8,914 bases of DNA, taken from contig JBDKJQ010000078.1 in the NCBI GenBank assembly GCA_039796495.1, forward strand, positions 1 to 8,914, given 5' to 3'. Numbering within the stretch: position 1 is the first letter of the stretch; each line of letters begins with the position of its first letter. The stretch comes from ARS1285 sp039796495 (GTDB taxonomy: Archaea > Nanobdellota > Nanobdellia > Pacearchaeales > GW2011-AR1). Both the position numbers and the translations under genes were made by a program. This document shows positions 1 through 5,471 of the stretch, in pieces. Under the pieces are notes generated by a model. That model did no database searches. It saw nothing but the letters and a program-made list of their open reading frames with translations, and was not told where the DNA came from.

Positions 1-1
1 T

Positions 2-946
2 GATAATAAAGTATATCCTGGTGCTAATGAGATCTGTGATGGCAAGGATAATGATTGTGATGGACAAGTCGATGAGAATAATGGTATGTGTGAATCTGGA
101 AAGATATGTACTTCTGGACAATGTGTTCCTGCGATTTGTTATGAAGACGAAGATTGTGGTGAAGATGATTTTATTAATACTCCTTTTTGCGATATAGGAA
201 GCGGGGATATTTATCAAGAATATCGATTGCATGAATGTAAGAATCCAGGAGGAGCAAGCAGCTCATGCAGTTCACAGATTGATGAAAAGCTCGTTGTTGA
301 TTGTTCATATGGTTGTAATCCATCTACCAATACCTGCATCACTGAGATATGCACTGATGGAAAAGATAATGACGGAGATGGATTAATTGATGGCTTGACA
401 GAATTAAATCCGAACAACGGATTGACGTATGTCTATCCGACGAACAATCCATTATGGGGTTATGCATACAATCCGTTTGAATTAGAATACCAAGTTGCAA
501 ACATCAGCCAGACGTATGGCATGGGATATAATATTTACTACACGAATAATGTTGCTGCGATTGCGCGATCATATAATGCATGGTATGCACCACCATATGG
601 CAGTGGAGATTATTACAGTGGAACGTTAACAAAAGTCTGCAATGTCCTTGGCTATTCAACAGTAACCTGGCATGAATGTGACAGCGCGTTCGGCGATGGC
701 TGCAATTATGATTCTCCTGGAGATAATTATTTGTGGCAGTTCAACGGAACTGATTTTGTCGGCATCAGTGCAGAACCAAAATATGCAAAGAGCTGGGTCT
801 CACGAATCTGGTGCAAGGACAAATTGCCTGCATGCAGCGACGGCAGAGACAATGATCATGATGGTAAGATAGACAGTAATGACGATGGATGCGCAAGCGC
901 AAACGATGATTCAGAAATCGCTCATGATCCTGAATGCGAGATTTAA
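2..946 (+). CDS. Secreted Cys/Asp-rich surface protein with MopE-like motifs, 5'-truncated
   Basis: The frame is open to the left edge, so only the last 314 residues are present and the true start lies outside the window; the ATG at 86 is internal. The first visible residues (NEICDGKDNDCDGQVDE) match the MopE-type putative metal-binding repeat (PF11617). Related DNDxDGxxD motifs recur at fragment residues about 116-130 (DGKDNDGDGLID) and 278-306 (DGRDNDHDGKID, then DDGC and DDSE). Loops of this type are known or predicted to bind calcium. Between the last two lies an inserted domain of about 145 residues rich in Tyr, Asn and Gly, with late Cys residues around VCNVLGY, HECDS, GDGC and RIWCKDK. 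The many Cys residues suggest disulfides outside the cell. The likely role is a cell-surface or secreted protein; no enzyme motif is visible. It ends just before a nine-T run. Confidence 0.8.
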   Translation, partial: DNKVYPGANEICDGKDNDCDGQVDENNGMCESGKICTSGQCVPAICYEDEDCGEDDFINTPFCDIGSGDIYQEYRLHECKNPGGASSSCSSQIDEKLVVDCSYGCNPSTNTCITEICTDGKDNDGDGLIDGLTELNPNNGLTYVYPTNNPLWGYAYNPFELEYQVANISQTYGMGYNIYYTNNVAAIARSYNAWYAPPYGSGDYYSGTLTKVCNVLGYSTVTWHECDSAFGDGCNYDSPGDNYLWQFNGTDFVGISAEPKYAKSWVSRIWCKDKLPACSDGRDNDHDGKIDSNDDGCASANDDSEIAHDPECEI

Positions 947-955
947 TTTTTTTTT
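947..955 (+). terminator. Oligo-T terminator after the surface protein
   Basis: Nine consecutive T residues start immediately after the TAA stop codon. Archaeal RNA polymerase terminates at T runs in the non-template strand without needing a hairpin. The run also helps form a weak TATA-like stretch (ATTTAATTT, 941-949) about 29 bp before the next ATG, so it may double as promoter DNA. Confidence 0.55.
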
Positions 956-973
956 GTTATTGAGAATTTTAAA

Positions 974-1171
974 ATGATAAATAGAATAAAAGAATTAGAA
1001 AATAAGAAAAAACATATTGAAAAAGAAATTGCAGAAGAGCATTCAAAAAATCTTAAGATTATGTGGGAATATATGAATATTGTGTTTAGATTTGTATTTA
1101 TTGTTGGTATTTTAACTCTTTTATTTTTTTTCGCTTTATTTGGCTATTATCTTGGCTATTATCTTGGCTAG
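974..1171 (+). CDS. Single-helix membrane mini-protein with N-terminal coiled coil
   Basis: This 65-residue protein is not recognised as a family. Residues 2-28 are charged and Lys/Glu-rich with heptad-like spacing (RIKELENKKKHIEKEIAEEH), suggesting a cytosolic coiled coil. Residues about 36-60 form one strongly hydrophobic segment rich in Phe, Leu and Ile. The C-terminus is GYYLGYYLG, encoded by a tandem 12-bp DNA repeat. The ATG at 974 is the only good start. No clear Shine-Dalgarno precedes it, and the TATA-like stretch upstream is weak. It is followed after 16 bases by the next gene on the same strand, so the two are probably co-transcribed. The composition could fit a small scaffold or membrane-tethering protein, but that is only a guess. 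Confidence 0.6.
   Translation: MINRIKELENKKKHIEKEIAEEHSKNLKIMWEYMNIVFRFVFIVGILTLLFFFALFGYYLGYYLG
1141..1170 (+). repeat. 12-bp tandem repeat, 2.5 copies
   Basis: The unit TGGCTATTATCT occurs at 1141-1152 and 1153-1164, followed by the partial copy TGGCTA at 1165-1170. It lies at the 3' end of the 65-aa membrane protein gene and encodes the GYYLGYYLG tail. A 12-bp unit is divisible by three, so copy-number change would lengthen or shorten the tail without a frameshift. Confidence 0.85.
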
Positions 1172-1187
1172 ATGTATAAATATTAAA

Positions 1188-1493
1188 ATGACAGAACAAT
1201 TAACCGACATAATTTTGTATCATGGCTCTTTGAATGAGTTAAATGAAAGGACTAATGGACAGTATACTTTTGCTCAGGACTCATCTTTTGTTTCTTTGCC
1301 TGGAAAATATCAGTCAGTTGAAAGAATGGAACATGAAATTAAGAGGCAATTGGCTAAAAAAGATTATCACGGATTAGTTAATAGAAGAACAACTGCAGTA
1401 TCGGAAGATGGGAGAGCATGGGTTTCAGGGTTCATTGAAGGAACACCTATCGTTAGAGTGAATATCAGAAAATCTCGCATCTTTGATAGTTAA
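1188..1493 (+). CDS. Hypothetical 101-residue soluble protein
   Basis: I do not recognise this protein. The ATG at 1188 is chosen; the same frame extends to a TTG at 1140, but that would begin inside the upstream gene's repeat and add a hydrophobic leader read from repeat DNA. The protein is soluble, with the opening LYHGSLNEL, a basic amphipathic stretch RMEHEIKRQLAKK, and a C-terminal strand-like part GFIEGTPIVRVNIRK. The YHGS opener faintly recalls ADP-ribosyltransferase-like folds, but the rest gives no support. It follows the 65-aa membrane protein after 16 bases with no clear SD, so an operon is likely. Its TAA stop directly abuts the stop codon of the convergent next gene. Confidence 0.6.
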   Translation: MTEQLTDIILYHGSLNELNERTNGQYTFAQDSSFVSLPGKYQSVERMEHEIKRQLAKKDYHGLVNRRTTAVSEDGRAWVSGFIEGTPIVRVNIRKSRIFDS

Positions 1494-1775
1494 TCACGTA
1501 TAAATTCCGCTGTATCCTAATTGTCTGTCAATACGTTCTGCTACTGCAAGATATTTACATGCTTGTTCTAAACCTGCACTCCCATATACGTCCAGGTTAA
1601 AGAGCGCTCCATCTTTGATACTTTCGGCAATAGTTATTAACTGCTGAGGAGAAAAATTATTTCCCTCAATTACCTGCTCTATACTTCTCGACGGAACAAT
1701 ACCCATCTGTACAGGTACGCATACCGATATCAATCGCTCATTTCCTGCTTCGGTTTTTGAATATGTGTCGTCCAT
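1494..1775 (-). CDS. Hypothetical 93-residue soluble protein
   Basis: Unrecognised. The ATG at 1775 opens with MDDTYSKTEAGNERL. A mainly helical C-terminal half (SPQQLITIAESIKDGALFNL, then EQACKYLAVAERIDRQLG) alternates hydrophobic and charged residues as in a compact helical domain. There is no membrane segment or signal peptide, and two Cys residues are present (positions 19 and 73). No SD is seen. AT-rich DNA about 45-70 bp upstream could hold the TATA box, and a perfect 6-bp-arm palindrome (1799-1815) lies between it and the start. The gene converges with the 101-aa gene with no base between the two stop codons. Its coding reality is supported by good amino-acid composition, not by homology. 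Confidence 0.6.
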   Translation of the reverse strand: MDDTYSKTEAGNERLISVCVPVQMGIVPSRSIEQVIEGNNFSPQQLITIAESIKDGALFNLDVYGSAGLEQACKYLAVAERIDRQLGYSGIYT

Positions 1776-1798
1776 GTTTCGTTGTTATTCTTTATTCG

Positions 1799-1815
1799 AT
1801 GGACTTTGCGTCCAT
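1799..1815. promoter_or_regulatory. Candidate operator palindrome, copy 1
   Basis: ATGGAC-TTTGC-GTCCAT has perfect 6-bp arms separated by 5 bases, 24 bp upstream of the start codon of the minus-strand 93-aa gene. AT-rich DNA just upstream (about 1819-1830, TTAATAAAC on the minus strand) could be the TATA element, placing the palindrome between TATA and the transcription start. A sequence with the same half-sites and the same 17-bp length lies at 2343-2359. The family of the bound regulator, if any, is not shown. Confidence 0.45.
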
Positions 1816-1822
1816 TTGTTTA

Positions 1823-1845
1823 TTAAAAAAAAATAAATAAAAAAT
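1823..1845 (-). terminator. T-rich terminator after the secreted DY-repeat protein
   Basis: Read on the minus strand, the bases after the TAA stop are almost all T with a few A (ATTTTTTATTTATTTTTTTT), a typical archaeal oligo-T termination region. It also supplies the AT-rich DNA upstream of the next minus-strand gene. Confidence 0.55.
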
Positions 1846-2277
1846 TTAAGCTCGATTTTTATGCAATCGAACAAAATGTTGCTTGATTATCTTGTTTCCT
1901 TTTTTAAGGCCAAGCTCTTTCTGAAGTTCTTTAACTTCTGAATAGTCGCCTGACTCGTGAGCTTCTTTCACTGCTTCTCTTAGCTGTGACATCTTGCCAT
2001 ATCGCTCAACAGCTTGGTTGAAATGATCCTCTGAAAGATCAAAGTTTTCAAGATTTTTCTTTGCCATTCGCTCTTCTGCCAATGATTTCCACGCTGCGTA
2101 ATCATTGCTTTCAAGTGCATTTCGAATTGCTTCTCGCTTTTCTTTGATATTTGCCTTCTGCTCGTCGGTAAGACCTGATTTCATCAGACCTTTTCCTTCC
2201 ATTGCAGAAATCATGCTCACACCAAATAATGCGACCATCGCCAAGGCAATCATTCCTAGCATATATTTGCTTTCCAT
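1846..2277 (-). CDS. Secreted helical protein with two DY-containing repeats
   Basis: The start at 2277 (143 aa) is chosen because AAAGGAGGT lies 6 bases upstream and because it gives a good signal peptide: MESK, a hydrophobic core at residues about 7-24, and a probable cleavage site after SMISA. The frame also opens at an ATG at 2310, close to the predicted transcription start, so an 11-residue longer leaderless product is possible. The mature part is highly charged and helical. Two related 19-residue segments, REAIRNALESNDYAAWKSL (48-66) and REAVKEAHESGDYSEVKEL (100-118), share 10 identities. The LTDEQKANIKEKREAI lead-in recalls small secreted helical proteins of the LTxxQ/Spy-like style, but I cannot assign it to that family. 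It has no Cys. It is divergent from the 7TM/winged-helix operon, sharing an intergenic region with a palindrome. Confidence 0.75.
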   Translation of the reverse strand: MESKYMLGMIALAMVALFGVSMISAMEGKGLMKSGLTDEQKANIKEKREAIRNALESNDYAAWKSLAEERMAKKNLENFDLSEDHFNQAVERYGKMSQLREAVKEAHESGDYSEVKELQKELGLKKGNKIIKQHFVRLHKNRA

Positions 2278-2283
2278 GTTTGT

Positions 2284-2292
2284 ACCTCCTTT
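2284..2292 (-). promoter_or_regulatory. Strong Shine-Dalgarno, decides start at 2277
   Basis: AAAGGAGGT is followed by 6 bases and then ATG. This is one of only two strong SDs in the window. The same 13 bases ATGAAAGGAGGTA also precede the DoxX gene. Confidence 0.8.
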
Positions 2293-2330
2293 CATTATTT
2301 TGTTTTCCATACTCTTTCATAGATTTTTTG

Positions 2331-2339
2331 TATTTAAAG
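2331..2339 (-). promoter_or_regulatory. TATA box for the secreted protein gene
   Basis: CTTTAAATA on the minus strand, centred near 2335. At the usual archaeal spacing of about 25 bp, transcription would start near 2310, leaving a leader of about 33 bases that contains the SD. Confidence 0.6.
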
Positions 2340-2342
2340 AAG

Positions 2343-2359
2343 ATGGACGACAGATCCAT
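2343..2359. promoter_or_regulatory. Candidate operator palindrome, copy 2, between divergent promoters
   Basis: ATGGACGACAGATCCAT carries inverted ATGGA/TCCAT arms and lies exactly between the minus TATA (2331-2339) and the plus TATA (2363-2371). Its reverse complement agrees with the palindrome at 1799-1815 at 13 of 17 positions. The position suits a factor that controls both divergent genes, plausibly the winged-helix protein encoded at 3055. Confidence 0.45.
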
Positions 2360-2362
2360 ATC

Positions 2363-2371
2363 TATTTAAAA
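2363..2371 (+). promoter_or_regulatory. TATA box for the 7TM/winged-helix operon
   Basis: TATTTAAAA is centred 27 bp before the ATG at 2394, the spacing expected for a leaderless archaeal transcript. No SD precedes the ATG. Confidence 0.7.
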
Positions 2372-2393
2372 CCGGGAGTTTATTTGTAATACA

Positions 2394-3074
2394 ATGCCAT
2401 TACCTATTGCATCAGGACTTGGAATTGAACTGGTTTATTCTTTTATCATTATAGTCTGCAGCCTTGTTATTTATTTTGTGACAAAGGAATTATACGAATT
2501 AAGTTCACATGAGGGAATAAAATATTTCCGATTGACATTTCTTTTTTTTGCCATTGCTTATTTTTTCCGCTCATTCATAAAAATCCTCTTGCATTCTTTT
2601 AACGCTGTTGAAGTATTGGATATATCGTACTCATGGATCTTTGCACGCATCACTCTTTTCGCGTTCATGTATTTCAGTTCAATGGCTATTTTTTATCTGC
2701 TCTATAGTGTGGTATGGAAACAGGGACATGAGAAGAGAATTTATTTATTTCATGGACTGGCACTCTTGATCGCTGTTCTGAGTATTCTGACGAAAAATAT
2801 GATGATTCGACTCGGCATCCACGGATTTTTACTGCTGTTTGTCCTGTATCTTGTCTATCATTCTTATAACGGAAAAAACAAACCTCTTTTTGGCATTTAT
2901 GTACTGCTCTTGCTATTCTGGATACTGAATATACTTGATATCTTAGTTCCAAACTTTTTGCGCACGTTCCAGCTTTTTGTGTATGCCGCGTCGGTACTCA
3001 TATTTGTGATCATTGTATACAAAGTTATCCGAATTGTAAAAAGAGGAAATAATCATGAAACGGGCAAAACTTGA
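2394..3074 (+). CDS. Seven-transmembrane protein, putative sensor
   Basis: The 226-residue protein has about seven hydrophobic segments: residues about 11-30, 45-63, 82-106, 116-133, 139-156, 165-184 and 190-213. Loops are short, and the basic C-terminal tail (KVIRIVKRGNNHETGKT) would lie in the cytoplasm, putting the N-terminus outside. No transporter, rhodopsin Schiff-base lysine or enzyme motif is evident, so the family is not recognised; it resembles stand-alone seven-helix sensor-like modules. Leaderless promoter upstream. Its last 20 bases overlap the start of a winged-helix regulator gene in another frame, which implies translational coupling and a joint role. A membrane sensor whose signal reaches DNA through the partner is an inference from this arrangement. 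Confidence 0.75.
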   Translation: MPLPIASGLGIELVYSFIIIVCSLVIYFVTKELYELSSHEGIKYFRLTFLFFAIAYFFRSFIKILLHSFNAVEVLDISYSWIFARITLFAFMYFSSMAIFYLLYSVVWKQGHEKRIYLFHGLALLIAVLSILTKNMMIRLGIHGFLLLFVLYLVYHSYNGKNKPLFGIYVLLLLFWILNILDILVPNFLRTFQLFVYAASVLIFVIIVYKVIRIVKRGNNHETGKT

Positions 3075-3318
3075 AATTATTAGAGATATACTGAAGATTA
3101 TACAGGAACATAACGGCATCCGCATAACGCCGCTCATCAGAAAATCAAATATGTCAAGCGAACGATTTAAGGAATATTATGGCGAACTCATCAGGAAAGA
3201 ATTTGTAAAAGAGATACACCTGAAGGGAGAAAAACTTATTTCTCTGACAGAGAAAGGCTCGCGCTTTTTGGAAAAATATAAAATGATCATTCATTTTATT
3301 GAGGAGTTTGAGTTGTAA
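3055..3318 (+). CDS. Winged-helix DNA-binding regulator (HTH_45-like)
   Basis: This 87-residue protein follows the archaeal small winged-helix pattern (PF14947, COG3432). It has a first helix KLEIIRDILKIIQEH (5-19), a helix-turn-helix at about 22-50 (IRITPLIRKSNMSSERFKEY, then GELIRKEFVKE), a wing at about 53-65 (LKGEKLISLTEKG) and a C-terminal helix FLEKYKMIIHFIEEF that probably dimerises. The phrase LTEKGxxFLEKY is typical. The ATG at 3055 is preceded by AGAGGAAAT, an SD-like element. It overlaps the upstream 7TM gene by 20 bases, so the two are almost certainly co-expressed. Likely targets are its own divergent promoter region and the palindrome found there, which is inferred from position. 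It has no Cys and no visible ligand pocket. Confidence 0.85.
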   Translation: MKRAKLEIIRDILKIIQEHNGIRITPLIRKSNMSSERFKEYYGELIRKEFVKEIHLKGEKLISLTEKGSRFLEKYKMIIHFIEEFEL

Positions 3319-3366
3319 GACTGTTTTGTCCCGCATCTTGGTATATTCCCCTCTCGATTCAAAAGA

Positions 3367-3375
3367 TTTATATAA
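3367..3375 (+). promoter_or_regulatory. TATA box for the 592-aa surface protein
   Basis: TTTATATAA is centred 25 bp before the ATG at 3396 and sets that start for a leaderless mRNA. The in-frame TTG at 3390 is less likely. Confidence 0.7.
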
Positions 3376-3395
3376 TTAGTTTTATTGATTTGAAA

Positions 3396-5174
3396 ATGAA
3401 AAAGGGTGCAGGGAATAAAAATTATTCTAGAAATATTCTCATGGCTGTTCTTGCCGTGATCATTGTAACCCTTCTCATTTACGTTAGCTTGCCGCTTTCT
3501 GATAAGGAAAATAATCTTGAAGGAGAGCTTGCGAGTTTGTCGGGAGCTGCTTTATGGGGATGGACTTATTGCAGTGATACAGATCGGTGTCCTGCGGGAG
3601 AAGGAGATTGTGATATTGATTCTGATTGTTTAACAGGATACTGTGCTCAAGATGTCGGAGCTAATTATGGTCAAAGTTCGTCAATGGATGTCTGTGAATG
3701 TCCAAGTGGAACAAATTGGGATGGAAATGCATGCATCACTGAAACTGGATGCGAAGAAAATAATCCCGTTGCTTATTGGAAATTTGATAATACTTTTGAA
3801 AATGTGTATAATAGTCCAACCTCTATCGGTTATGGAGGTCCAAAGTTTGTTGAGGGTAAAGTTGGTCAGGCAATGCAATTAGACGGAAAGGATGATCATA
3901 TCTATTTTAAACAGGGTTCTACATTACTTGGGACGTTACATACAATAAGTTTCTGGATTGATTACACCAAAAAAGGAGGATATGGAGTTGTTCTTGGCGG
4001 CATGAAAGACCCTTGGACAGCTAATTCTGGATCGGATTATGGTGTATATCTTACTGATACACAACTCTGTTATGAAAACGGTTATGTACAAAATAAAAAA
4101 TCTAAAGGAGAATCAGTAGTTTGTGTTAAGCATGGAGGAATTTCTGGGTGGCATTATGTAGATGTTGTCAGAGATGGAACTTCAGTTATTTTTTACAAGG
4201 ATGGAGTTAAAATTGGAAGCGGAACACTTTCGGCTAACAATGAGTTACAAATTGGAGCTATTGGACGAGAGCAAAGAGGATATTATCTTAAAGGATCGCT
4301 CGATGAATTAAAGATTTGGGATTATGCGTTAAGTGAAGATGAAATAAAGAATGAGTATGAAGGAAAGTCTTCAGAAGATGATTGTGGTGATGGGGAAGAT
4401 GGAAGCGCAAGTTGCACTACATTGGTTGAAGATATTAACACCCTGTTAAATGCGAATAACGGACAGCAGAAATGTGGCGATGCATATTATACTCCTGCTT
4501 TGGATGTTGACGATGACGGATATATCGTTTCACAGGATTCTCTATTAGTTATCAATCAGATGAATGCAGGAAATTACGCATTTTGCGACGAGGTTTTGAA
4601 TGATGGTGATGATCCATGTGCCTCTTCATCATGCACGGATAGTGATGGTGGGAAGAATTATGAGGTGAAGGGGTATGTTGAATTTCCCAACGATCCTACG
4701 TTCGGAGATAATGGAAGAAAATATGATGTTTGTAAAACATTTGCGGATGGAGAATACGTAACAGAATATGTCTGTATAAACGGAATATATGAAGGAGATG
4801 AAAACTACAAATGCCCTAACAGCTGCAAAGACGGAGCATGTGTTTCTCAAACTGCACAACCTGATTACATAATCAGTAATCTTACATTTAAAGAATATAA
4901 AAATTTAAGTGGCGGCAATAATACCCTCGTCAATGTAACTTCTGTTGTTAAGAACATAGGAAATGCGGCCGCGATAAATTCTTCAACTACCAAAGCAATT
5001 AATCATTACTCCACTCCTGCACTCGCAATTAATCAATCACATAGCTATACGTATGATACTTATCCCTGCAACAAACCATTCAACGTAACTGTAACCGCGG
5101 ATTTCTACAATACTATCGCGGAATCAAATGAAGGAAACAATATCAAGACAGTTTTTATAGATTGTGTAATCTAA
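3396..5174 (+). CDS. Membrane-anchored surface protein: Cys-rich, LamG, dockerin-like, CARDB-like
   Basis: 592 residues. Residues 13-33 form an N-terminal membrane anchor or uncleaved signal (NILMAVLAVIIVTLLIYV). A Cys-rich segment follows at 59-119. Residues about 123-322 form a LamG/concanavalin-like domain (PF13385 style), with the opener PVAYWKFDNTFENV, the core GKVGQAMQLDGKDDHIYF, and the closing phrase GSLDELKIWDYALSEDEIKN; such domains bind glycans or other ligands. Residues about 364-397 resemble one dockerin-like calcium loop (DVDDDGYIVSQDSLLVINQM). A second Cys-rich part at 408-482 has CTDSDGG, EYVCINGIY, CPNSC and GACV. Residues about 489-592 look like a CARDB-type adhesion domain (PF07705) ending in FYNTIAESNEGNNIKTV, and they carry seven N-x-S/T sequons. 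The likely role is surface adhesion or partner recognition; no catalytic site is evident. Confidence 0.85.
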   Translation: MKKGAGNKNYSRNILMAVLAVIIVTLLIYVSLPLSDKENNLEGELASLSGAALWGWTYCSDTDRCPAGEGDCDIDSDCLTGYCAQDVGANYGQSSSMDVCECPSGTNWDGNACITETGCEENNPVAYWKFDNTFENVYNSPTSIGYGGPKFVEGKVGQAMQLDGKDDHIYFKQGSTLLGTLHTISFWIDYTKKGGYGVVLGGMKDPWTANSGSDYGVYLTDTQLCYENGYVQNKKSKGESVVCVKHGGISGWHYVDVVRDGTSVIFYKDGVKIGSGTLSANNELQIGAIGREQRGYYLKGSLDELKIWDYALSEDEIKNEYEGKSSEDDCGDGEDGSASCTTLVEDINTLLNANNGQQKCGDAYYTPALDVDDDGYIVSQDSLLVINQMNAGNYAFCDEVLNDGDDPCASSSCTDSDGGKNYEVKGYVEFPNDPTFGDNGRKYDVCKTFADGEYVTEYVCINGIYEGDENYKCPNSCKDGACVSQTAQPDYIISNLTFKEYKNLSGGNNTLVNVTSVVKNIGNAAAINSSTTKAINHYSTPALAINQSHSYTYDTYPCNKPFNVTVTADFYNTIAESNEGNNIKTVFIDCVI

Positions 5175-5189
5175 TAAGTTTCAAATCAA

Positions 5190-5202
5190 TTTTATAATTT
5201 TA
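5190..5202 (+). terminator. Possible T-rich terminator in the convergent junction
   Basis: TTTTATAATTTTA begins about 16 bases after the surface protein's stop and overlaps the 3' end of the convergent pterin dehydratase gene. It is weak and supported only by composition and position. Confidence 0.3.
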
Positions 5203-5470
5203 TCCTATCAATCTCTTTTGCTAATCTAAAATCCTTATTCGTCAATTTATTCTCTTCATGCGTGAATATGGTGAGGGTTACCTTGTTGTATGAGATGAAT
5301 ATGCCGGGGTGATGATTCATTTTTTCTGCGATAACTGCAATTTGATTAACAAACTTCATCGCCTCCTTAAAATCTTTGAATAGGTATCTTTTTGTCAACT
5401 TGCCGTCGATGATGTCCCACTTTTTGAGCCCATATACAAATTTTTTTAACGATTGAAATGGTTTGAGCAT
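5192..5470 (-). CDS. Pterin-4a-carbinolamine dehydratase family protein
   Basis: The family (PF01329, EC 4.2.1.96) dehydrates 4a-hydroxytetrahydropterin to quinonoid dihydropterin. In organisms without aromatic amino acid hydroxylases its role is uncertain, and a link to molybdopterin metabolism has been proposed. Visible hallmarks in the 92 residues are W18, LTKRYLFKDFKEAMKFVNQI, AEKMNHHP (48-55) with the active-site His pair, SYNKVTLTIFTHEENKLT with the TH motif at 70-71, and DFRLAKEID at the end. Length is normal or slightly short. The ATG at 5470 starts one base after the stop of the upstream FMN reductase gene; a GTG at 5479 would add three residues and overlap it. The pair is clearly one operon. 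No phenylalanine hydroxylase gene is in view. Confidence 0.9.
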   Translation of the reverse strand: MLKPFQSLKKFVYGLKKWDIIDGKLTKRYLFKDFKEAMKFVNQIAVIAEKMNHHPGIFISYNKVTLTIFTHEENKLTNKDFRLAKEIDRIKL

Positions 5471-5471
5471 T

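Noticed and set aside
1188..1775. The convergent 101-aa and 93-aa genes as a toxin-antitoxin pair
   Set aside because: They are tail-to-tail rather than in one operon, and neither shows a known toxin or antitoxin motif. The YHGS opener of the 101-aa protein is too weak to call an ADP-ribosyltransferase.
2105..2389. Plus-strand frame of 94 codons opposite the secreted DY-repeat gene
   Set aside because: It is antisense to a gene with signal peptide, SD and promoter, and it runs through the divergent promoter region.
2394..3074. Microbial rhodopsin identity for the seven-helix protein
   Set aside because: The last helix lacks the retinal-binding lysine context and the typical Asp/Trp pattern; only the helix count agrees.
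3390..3395. TTG start for the 592-aa surface protein
   Set aside because: An ATG two codons later is the expected 25 bp from the TATA box.
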